Assembly: GCA_016713645.1 (NCBI GenBank)
Contig: JADJOU010000019.1
Span: 1 to 64,000, forward strand
Length of the DNA stretch: 64,000 nucleotides
Direction of reading: 5' to 3'
Origin: Bacteroidota bacterium
Lineage (GTDB): Bacteria; Bacteroidota; Bacteroidia; Chitinophagales; JADJOU01
Shown here: one piece after another, positions 57,045 through 64,000 of the stretch
Layout of the letters: each line of letters opens with the position of its first letter
How positions within the stretch are numbered: position 1 is the first letter of the stretch
Program-made: the position numbers and the translations under genes
The notes under the pieces: generated by a model
Told to the model about the DNA's origin: nothing
What the model saw: only the letters and a program-made list of their open reading frames with translations
Databases searched by the model: none

Positions 57045-57855
57045 TTTATTAGCCGCATTCCACCTACTTCAAGGGGACGCGGCTTCGCATATCTTTTCGC
57101 AGCTTTCGCTGCTAGCAATAACCACTTATTTAAGTATAATTTGCCACGAATGCACGAATACATTCTATAATTTATTATTCGATTTACATTCGTGTATTCG
57201 TGGCAAATCTTTTAGCAGCTTTCGCTGCTAGAATTCACCACATAAATGCAATTTTTAGCCACGAATGCACGAATACATTTCGAAAATCACCATTCGTTTT
57301 ACATTCTTGCATTCCCCCTACTTCGTGGTAACTCTGCTTGGCAAATCTTTTCGCAGCTTTCGCTGCAAGCACTCACCACATAAATGCGATTTTTAGCCAC
57401 GAATGCACGACTACATTCCGCAATTTATTCGTTTTACATTCGTGCATTCGTGGCAAATCAATTAGTCAATTCTGCCTGCTTTGCAGGGAAATAGAGTGGT
57501 AAAAATTCACCACTACAAAGGATAAATTAGCCACGCTGTGTCACCACTAGGTGTAGGTGAAATACACGAATACATCCTGTATGCCAATATTCGTTTTACA
57601 TTCGTGCATTCCCCCTACTTCGTGGGGACACGGCGTGACAAATCTTTTCGCAGCTTTCGCTGCAAGCACTCACCACATAAATGCAATTTTTAGCCACGCT
57701 GTGTCACCACAAGGTGTAGGTGAAATGCACGAATACATCCTGTATGCCAATATTCGTTTTAAATTCGTGCATTCCCCCTACTTCGTGGGGACGCGGCGTG
57801 GCAAAACTTATTAGAAGCATTCCCCCTACTTCGCGGGGACATCGTGGCTAAAAAA
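57045..57855. repeat. Palindromic repeat array B
   Basis: Five or six units of the same kind as array A, plus a final partial one ending ATTCCCCCTACTTCGCGGGG. The middle part duplicates array A. Confidence 0.85.
57265..57698. repeat. Direct repeat, right copy (part of array B)
   Basis: Partner of 53856-54287. Together they bracket about 3.0 kb holding the PKD-type T9SS gene. Confidence 0.85.
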
Positions 57856-57885
57856 GTCATATTACTCAAAACTATCCGTTTCCAC

Positions 57886-57893
57886 TATATTTG
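57886..57893 (+). promoter_or_regulatory. TAnnTTTG promoter box
   Basis: TATATTTG, 17 bases before the ATG at 57911. Confidence 0.5.
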
Positions 57894-57910
57894 CCTTCAA
57901 TCTATATTAT

Positions 57911-58192
57911 ATGTTGCGTATCGTAAAAATGAGTTTTGATCAAGAGAGAACAGCGGGATTCATCGATCATTTCAAAAAGATAAAACCCACCATAGAATCC
58001 ATGCCCGGATGCTTGGGCGTGAAACTATTGCGTGATAAAGGCAATCCGAATATATTCTTTACGTATAGCGAATGGGTGGATGAAAACGCCCTAAACGCTT
58101 ATCGATCGACTCCATTTTTCAGTGAGACCTGGACGACTGTGAAGCAATGGTTTAATGACAAGCCTGAGGCTTGGAGTGTGGATAGTGTGTAA
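57911..58192 (+). CDS. Antibiotic biosynthesis monooxygenase (ABM)-fold protein
   Basis: The 93-residue protein has a dimeric ferredoxin-like fold: LRIVKMSFDQERTAGFIDHF, then MPGCLGVKLLRD, FFTYSEWVDENALNAYR, and TVKQWFNDKPEAWSVDS. Such proteins are small oxygenases or ligand-binding proteins; the substrate is unknown. Its last 46 coding bases before the final GTGTAA (58141-58186) are repeated exactly at 59955-60000. Confidence 0.82.
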   Translation: MLRIVKMSFDQERTAGFIDHFKKIKPTIESMPGCLGVKLLRDKGNPNIFFTYSEWVDENALNAYRSTPFFSETWTTVKQWFNDKPEAWSVDSV

Positions 58193-58197
58193 AATCC

Positions 58198-59788
58198 CTA
58201 TTTTACAGAAATGCGTGCAATTCTATATTCTTTGACTTGATACATTCCAAACTTCCCTCCTAATATAAATAATTCATTATTAATATTGGCACTTACATTA
58301 GGTAAAAGTAGAAATTTTTCGTCTTTTGAATCAATTAGTGCGTTGCGCTCTGCCTTTCCTGTTTTATTATCAATTGACACAATTGCTGTTGACACTTTTT
58401 TAAGTTTTGTATTATCAATTGGTCGCTGATTTAATTTTTGTTTAAGATTATCTTCATTATCAGAATAAATCAAATACAATTTATCTTGACTTAAAAATGA
58501 AACATAGGTTCCAATATCTGGTCTATCATAGATCATATTCGTTGGAATATTGACTAACCATTCAAATTGCCCATTTGGATCAATCCCACAGACAAATTTA
58601 TCACCATAAATATAAGTTGAAATATAGGTTCTTCCTCCCCTCCCATCTGAAGTTGAAACTGTAAAACTATTAAATTCTTCTGCTAATAGAAAAGCTCCTC
58701 CATCAGGTCTTGCTTTCAAATCTTTAATCAGAAAATTATTAGAAATTCCTAAATCACCCCCTTTATCTTTTACAGTAAAGCCCTTTTTAACACTCCTCAT
58801 TGAATTCACAAATTGATCAGAAAATTCTTTAACTGATTCTTTAATAATCTTTCCTGTATTATCCATTTGAATGTAAGCAACACCCTCTGTGAGTTTTTTA
58901 TTCGCTCCTATTACGGAATAAAATCCTGCACAAATTAAATTGTTTTTGCTCCAGCTAAATTTAGGTTGAATTATTTTTTATTGCCAAAATTTAAAGAAAA
59001 ATCTTCCCCCTTCCCATTATTATCAAACTTCCTCAAGGTATAAATCCCATTACTTTTTTGCTTCATGTCACTTACGCTATTATATGCAATTCCAATAGAA
59101 TAAAAGCTTCCATCATTGCCTAAAGTAGTTACAATATTTACAAAAAAATCATGATTTTGAATCATATCTAATTCACTCGACCACAATTTATTTAAACTCA
59201 AATCATAAACAGTAAGCAACCTCTTATTAAATCTTCCTTTCTCTTTACCACTCAATGGGATACTAGCCAAAATAGCAAATTTTGAATTGTCCTCACTATA
59301 GTACACAATTCGATCGTCATTATAATTTTGATTGGTCAAATCAAAATCAAAAAATGGCAATCTAGACTCCTTAATAATCTTCTGTGATACCTCTAAAATC
59401 ATTTTAGGCTTATCAAATTCCATCGTCTGGGTGTTTAAAGTCCAAACGTAATTATTGATTTTCCCTTCTTTACTCTGCTCTAGTTCTGTAATTAATACAA
59501 TATTATTATTCACCATTCTCGAATCAATAAGTTCCATCCCTTTTATTTCAGCATCTAGATCTACTTCTACTGATTTCACAATACTAAACATATTGTCCAT
59601 TTTAGTATAGTTCAGTTTATTTTTCTCCTCCCTTTGAGGTACATATGTGTCCCATCAGACCCCATAATGTCACTTATTTCAAATTTTTTTTTATCAATTT
59701 CTATTTCATCGCTAATAGTGAGCGAAGCATTTTGTGAAACTCCATTTAAAATAAAAAACAGACAAAATAAAATAGTTAGATATTTCAT
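58198..59788 (-). CDS. Unknown exported protein, paralogue copy 1 (frameshifted)
   Basis: Three frames together match the whole length of the gene at 60060. A signal peptide (MKYLTILFCLFFILNGVSQ) is followed by ISDEIEIDKKKFEISDIMGSDG. After a shift near 59610 comes KGMELIDSRMVNNNIVLITELEQ. After a shift near 58975 come FSWSKNNLICAGFY and MDNTGKIIKESVKEF, ending ILGGKFGMYQVKEYRIARISVK. About 530 residues; identity with copy 2 by eye is about 60 percent. Repeated short strands and GDKFVCGIDPNGQFEWL suggest a beta-propeller-like exported protein. Confidence 0.6.
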
Positions 59789-59954
59789 ACTCATTATCGT
59801 TTGATTTAATTATGTTATACAAAGTAAGACATATATTTTAAATGCCTTTTTTATTCAATTACAACATTAAAGAAAAAAAGACAATTGAATGAACAAAATT
59901 CAGAATATTTCCGATAAATTAAAAAATCGAGAGGTAGAACTCTTGTAATGGATA

Positions 59955-60000
59955 GAAGCAATGGTTTAATGACAAGCCTGAGGCTTGGAGTGTGGATAGT
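59955..60000 (+). repeat. Exact 46-bp copy of the 3' end of the ABM-fold gene
   Basis: Identical to 58141-58186, same orientation. Beyond it the frame would end SIH-stop instead of the native SV-stop. The two copies bracket paralogue copy 1. Confidence 0.9.
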
Positions 60001-60059
60001 ATCCACTAAAACAGGAATAATCAAAAGTAAATTGAATAGCTAGCTACTTGAATCTTTCG

Positions 60060-61664
60060 TTAAAAGCTAATCTTAGCTATTTTAAATTCCTTTACGGTGA
60101 ACACTCCAATCTTACCACCTAAAATATACATCTCACCATTTAAGTTAGCGTATACTTTTGGCATAATCACGAATTCTTCATCTTTTGAATCGATTAATTC
60201 GCGTCTTTCTGCCTTTCCAGTTTTGATATCTATACCAACAATTCCTGCAGATAGTCTCTTATATTTAACTTTTGAATTTGGTCTTTCATTCAATTTTTTC
60301 TTGAGGTTAATTTCATTATCAAGGTATATCATGTACAAATTGCTTTGATTTGAAAAAGTAGCAATTGTCCCAATTTCACGATTGGTAAAAGTCATATTCG
60401 TAGGAATATCAGTCAACCATTCAAAATCGCCATTAGGACTAATTCCGCAAACAAACTTATCGCCAAACACATAATAGGTCGTGGATGTTGAAGTAGTTCC
60501 TCGACCACTGCTATTCGTAGTGTATGTTGTAACTGTATAGGAAGAATATTCTTCTGCAAATAGAAACGCTCCTCCATCAGGTCTAGCTTGCAATCCTCTA
60601 ATTTTAAAATTATCAGAAATCCCAATTTCTCCGTCTTTATTTTTCTCCGTTGAACTTTTCTTGGCATCGCGCATAGATTGAATAAAATCATCCGGAAATT
60701 CCTTAAAAGATTCTTTGATAACCTTCCCCTGCTTATCCATTTGTATATATGCAATTCCCTCAGTAATATTCTTCTTAGACCCTTTTATATAATAAAATCC
60801 AGCGCAAATTAGAAAATTATCACTCCAATTAAATGTTGGACTAACGATTGCTTTATCTCCAAAATCCAATTTCGTTTCATGGGCATTGCCTTTATTATCA
60901 TACGTAATAATCATATTCGTGCCATTCTTACCCTTCTTCATTTCCTTCTCATCATCATACGCCAAACCAATAGAGTGATAACTTCCATCATTCCCTAGCG
61001 CATTTTCCCTTGACACGAAAAATTCATGACTTTTGGGAACTTCCAATTCACTTGACCAAAGTTTATTTTGATTTATATCAAAAACATTCATCAGAAACTT
61101 GTTGTATTTTCCCTCCTCTTTATCATTCGGTGGAATACTTGCTAGAATAGCAAACTTTGAAGTATCTGCGCTATAAAACACCTCTCTTTGATCGCTAAAA
61201 TTCCCATTGGTTAATCCAATTCCCATAAAGCTAAATTTAGGCCTTTTGATAACCTTTTGAGAGACTTCTAAAATAATTTTAGGTTGGTCAAAGGTCATTG
61301 TTTGCGTGTTCAAGGTCCAAACGTAATTGGTAATCTTTCCTTCTTTTTTTTGCTCCAATTCTGTGATCAATACAATATTGTTCTTAACCATTCTGATATC
61401 GATTAATTCCATATCCTTAATCACTTTATCCTTATCAACTTCAATTGATTTCTGTATTTTAAATGATTTATCCATACTGGCAAACCACAATTTATTCCCC
61501 CGATATCCTTTGAGATAAATTAATTTTCCATCAGAACCTAAGATGTCATTAATCGCAAATTTTTTATTATCAATTTCCAACTCATCACTAATAACTAGTT
61601 TGGCTTTTTGAGCATAGTTTGTGAGGGACAAAAGCATGCAGCACGCGAGATATAGATATTTCAT
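60060..61664 (-). CDS. Unknown exported protein, paralogue copy 2
   Basis: This 534-residue protein has a signal peptide (about 1-19, ending NYAQ), then VISDELEIDNKKFAINDILG and a succession of beta-strand units: FAILASIPPNDKEEG, LWSSELEVPKSHEFFV, FLICAGFYYIKGSKKNITEG, LQARPDGGAFLFAEEYSSYTV, GDKFVCGISPNGDFEWL, MYILGGKIGVFTVKEFK. It is reminiscent of an exported beta-propeller but matches no family I know. It has no T9SS tail. Intact, unlike copy 1. Confidence 0.7.
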   Translation of the reverse strand: MKYLYLACCMLLSLTNYAQKAKLVISDELEIDNKKFAINDILGSDGKLIYLKGYRGNKLWFASMDKSFKIQKSIEVDKDKVIKDMELIDIRMVKNNIVLITELEQKKEGKITNYVWTLNTQTMTFDQPKIILEVSQKVIKRPKFSFMGIGLTNGNFSDQREVFYSADTSKFAILASIPPNDKEEGKYNKFLMNVFDINQNKLWSSELEVPKSHEFFVSRENALGNDGSYHSIGLAYDDEKEMKKGKNGTNMIITYDNKGNAHETKLDFGDKAIVSPTFNWSDNFLICAGFYYIKGSKKNITEGIAYIQMDKQGKVIKESFKEFPDDFIQSMRDAKKSSTEKNKDGEIGISDNFKIRGLQARPDGGAFLFAEEYSSYTVTTYTTNSSGRGTTSTSTTYYVFGDKFVCGISPNGDFEWLTDIPTNMTFTNREIGTIATFSNQSNLYMIYLDNEINLKKKLNERPNSKVKYKRLSAGIVGIDIKTGKAERRELIDSKDEEFVIMPKVYANLNGEMYILGGKIGVFTVKEFKIAKISF

Positions 61665-61734
61665 ACCTTATTTTTTAATTATTAAAGCACAATAATATAT
61701 AAAAAAACCTAAAATCAAGAAAAATGGCAAAAAA

Positions 61735-64000
61735 TTAGAATCTCGCCAAAACCGTAAATGTAAAATTCCTCGGCGCCTCTATTTTTGCTGGGCGGATAGT
61801 ATATTCTTCATTGAATATATTTTTGCAATTGATCATCAATTGCAAATTCTTGGTGAACTGATATCCAAATCGACTATCCACCACGATATATCCATTGGCG
61901 TGCATTCTTCTATATGCCTCAGTGCCATAGACCAATACGCGAATATCTCTATCTACTTCTACGATATGAGAATTGTATTGAACACTGAATCCAAACAATA
62001 ATTTATTGTATTTAAATTCGATGTCTGCTTTGATGGAGACCTTGCTTCTATACTTCAAATACTTCGGAACATTGGCTACAAACAAATTGACCGTATCACC
62101 TGGATCTGGATTTTGAATAGTATCATTTGGATTGTGCGACATATTGCGCGGTTCGACATAAGTCAATCCCACGAGATAATTCATCTCCAATTTCTTCACT
62201 TTTCCTTGACCCAATGAAGAAACTTCAAATCCATAGATCTCTGCTCTATCCACATTCAATGTCTTCACGCCATACTCGCCTTTCGGACCAGCAGCTGAAC
62301 CAATATAGAAATCAGTCATATCGTTATATCGCGTATAGAAACCCGCTACATCAAAATATCCAACGAAATCACCAATTTTGTAAGCCATCTTATAGCCCAA
62401 TTCTGCATTCCATCCGCTCTCAGGTCGCAAAGTATCGTTCGGGAAAATAGGAAATCCATAAGATGTGGCGCTGTAATATAATTCAGATAAAGTCGGAAAG
62501 CGATAGCCCTGTCCCCAAGACCCGCGCAAAAACATACCCTTGCTGATTTGATAATTCGCCCCAAACTTGAGAACAGGACGCAAAGGCGCTTTGATATTGG
62601 TGAATGGAATTTCATAGCTGGTCTGAATGGAATCCACTTTGAAATATTCCAACCTCAAGCCCGCAGAAACGGTGAGTTTTTTAAACAATTTCATATCCGC
62701 TTGAATATACTCGCTGATGTTCATCGAGCTCTTGCTCTTAATTGCCAATCCATCGGTCCAAACGAAACTCGCCGCTGCACCGGTGATGATATTCATATCC
62801 AATTTTTCAATTTTAGTATTGAAAGAATATTCGTGATAGGTATTGTGCGTTTGATTATCTTGACCATCAGCGACATAATGGCCATACATATATCGATTCT
62901 TAAAGACGTGCGTATTCCCTTTTTTGTCGATGAAGTTGACCACGGGATCTATATTAAAATAGAGGGTTTTGGTGGGATTGAGTTGATTGGTCGTGTACAA
63001 ATCATCCTTGGCGATATCGGGGAACAATTTCCACAAAAAAAAATAGAAGCCCTTTTCATACAAGAAATTATTATTGAGTGAAATGGTCAAGCGATCCATA
63101 TTCTTCGGTCTATATTTCAACTTGAAATTATTTCGAATGCGCACCTTTTCGTCAGATTGCAAATAGCCTTCATCAAAGCGATAATTGAATCCCTCTGATA
63201 AATCAAACTGACCTAATTTTCTCAAGTCGGAAAATGAAAATGAAGTGAAATGCGGAGAGCGATAAGTCGTATCTAAATTGGGCGTTCGAATCTTCCAAAA
63301 TTGCGCATAATTGGGATTGCTCGGTCGATCATAAATACCATATCCAGCAGTGACCGTAGATTGCGGTTTGGACTTTGCATTTGCTGTTCTGAAATTCATC
63401 ACGCCATTTAAAGCAGAAGACCCATATAGGCATGAACTAGCGCCTTTAATCAATTCAATTTGCTCTAAATTATCTGTGGGCAACATTTCCCATTTTACAG
63501 AGGCATTTTCAGGACTGAGGGCTGGCATATCATCTAACAAAACCAATAACCGTGAGGCGCTTCCCTGCGTGTAACCGCTTCCTCCTCGTATGCTGGGCGT
63601 TTCACCGACAAGCGTAAAACCGGGTATTTTAGTCAGTGCTTCCGTTATTCTTCCATTATTATTTTGAACCACATTTGATTTGAGCACTTCCATGGAGACA
63701 ATCTCCTCTTCAAATTTCTTTTTGTATTTACCGCCTGTGACAACAACCACTTCTTTTGAAACCACACTCGATTCCATCTTATAATCTCGAGTCTTGGTCT
63801 CCCCTTTTCCAACCATGACCATATCGACGATTTCTTGAAAACCAATCGATTTGATTCTAATTTTATTTGAACCATCTGATACTTGAATTGTAAAAGCACC
63901 TTGAAGATCTGTTGTCGTGCCAATAGTCGTTCCCTCAAGCACCACCGTTGCACCAATGACTGGCTCGCCTTTGTCTATATCGACAATCTTCCCTTGAATA
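61735..64000 (-). CDS. TonB-dependent outer-membrane receptor (5' end beyond the window)
   Basis: On the minus strand the gene enters from the right edge. A carboxypeptidase-regulatory-like domain (KGEPVIGATVVLEGTTIGTTTDLQG) is followed by the plug (VVQNNNGRITEALTKIPGF, SIRGGSGYTQGSASRLLVLLDDMP, LEQIELIKGASSCLYGSSALNGVMNF) and a beta-barrel of about 550 residues ending NFTFTVLARF with a terminal Phe, as outer-membrane barrels do. FNEEYTIRPA is the usual penultimate strand. The substrate cannot be told; the signal peptide lies outside. Confidence 0.92.
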   Translation of the reverse strand, partial: IQGKIVDIDKGEPVIGATVVLEGTTIGTTTDLQGAFTIQVSDGSNKIRIKSIGFQEIVDMVMVGKGETKTRDYKMESSVVSKEVVVVTGGKYKKKFEEEIVSMEVLKSNVVQNNNGRITEALTKIPGFTLVGETPSIRGGSGYTQGSASRLLVLLDDMPALSPENASVKWEMLPTDNLEQIELIKGASSCLYGSSALNGVMNFRTANAKSKPQSTVTAGYGIYDRPSNPNYAQFWKIRTPNLDTTYRSPHFTSFSFSDLRKLGQFDLSEGFNYRFDEGYLQSDEKVRIRNNFKLKYRPKNMDRLTISLNNNFLYEKGFYFFLWKLFPDIAKDDLYTTNQLNPTKTLYFNIDPVVNFIDKKGNTHVFKNRYMYGHYVADGQDNQTHNTYHEYSFNTKIEKLDMNIITGAAASFVWTDGLAIKSKSSMNISEYIQADMKLFKKLTVSAGLRLEYFKVDSIQTSYEIPFTNIKAPLRPVLKFGANYQISKGMFLRGSWGQGYRFPTLSELYYSATSYGFPIFPNDTLRPESGWNAELGYKMAYKIGDFVGYFDVAGFYTRYNDMTDFYIGSAAGPKGEYGVKTLNVDRAEIYGFEVSSLGQGKVKKLEMNYLVGLTYVEPRNMSHNPNDTIQNPDPGDTVNLFVANVPKYLKYRSKVSIKADIEFKYNKLLFGFSVQYNSHIVEVDRDIRVLVYGTEAYRRMHANGYIVVDSRFGYQFTKNLQLMINCKNIFNEEYTIRPAKIEAPRNFTFTVLARF

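Noticed and set aside
53763..57814. Short frames within the palindromic arrays
   Set aside because: They translate the repeat unit itself, occur in both arrays, and have no start signal.
53690..57855. Palindromic arrays as a possible CRISPR
   Set aside because: Units are long palindromes of unequal spacing with conserved linkers, there are no unique spacers of constant length, and no cas gene is present.

Overview
This window looks like chromosomal DNA of a member of the Bacteroidota, probably from the Chitinophagales/Saprospirales side. The signs are several very large exported proteins ending in type IX secretion (T9SS) sorting domains, TAnnTTTG-type promoter boxes placed close to start codons, a fused E1 alpha-beta 2-oxoacid dehydrogenase, a GH3/beta-lactamase fusion, MiaE, a stand-alone homocysteine methyltransferase half of MetH, and AT-rich DNA with repeat-filled gaps. 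The species cannot be named from the sequence.

Layout. 1-0.85 kb: a frameshifted tyrosine recombinase beside the 3' half of a tRNA-Val gene, which marks one end of an integrated element lying to the left. 1.0-15.4 kb: core genes, namely feoAB with a palindromic operator, a 5'-truncated mfd, a DUF1569 protein and a glycosyltransferase, then a minus-strand block (E1 alpha-beta, plsC, mtgA, GH3/beta-lactamase) and an MFS transporter. 15.4-20.5 kb: an accessory island holding a decayed BRO-type phage protein, a DUF202 gene, toxin-antitoxin debris, an unknown possibly HEPN-like protein, membrane and exported proteins, two or three integron attC-like palindromes, and a displaced 227-bp copy of the 3' end of the flanking PLP-enzyme gene. 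20.5-34.4 kb: housekeeping genes (PLP lyase, parE, infC, thrS, desaturase, rlmI-like, ctpA, homocysteine methyltransferase, mnmA) and a damaged type II toxin-antitoxin pair. 34.6-49.5 kb: three large T9SS cargo genes interleaved with a trans-sulfuration enzyme, a low-molecular-weight phosphatase, a glycosyltransferase and an ECF sigma factor. 49.6-53.7 kb: a plus-strand run of iscS, a YwqK-like gene, tsaD, a minimal sorting-domain protein and miaE. 53.7-57.9 kb: a fourth T9SS cargo gene between two arrays of roughly 130-bp palindromic units. 57.9-64 kb: a small monooxygenase-fold gene, two tandem paralogues of an unknown exported protein, and a TonB-dependent receptor cut by the window edge.

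Two features colour every reading. First, at least 18 otherwise well-conserved genes or domains are broken by single-base indels, mostly in homopolymer runs. The simplest explanation is uncorrected read error, so I merge these pieces into single genes and mark them as frameshifted rather than calling them biological pseudogenes. Second, the 3' end of a gene is duplicated at a distance three times (tRNA-Val, the PLP lyase, the monooxygenase-fold gene); in two of these the copies bracket extra DNA. That, with the cassette-like island and the palindromic arrays, is the most unusual content here.
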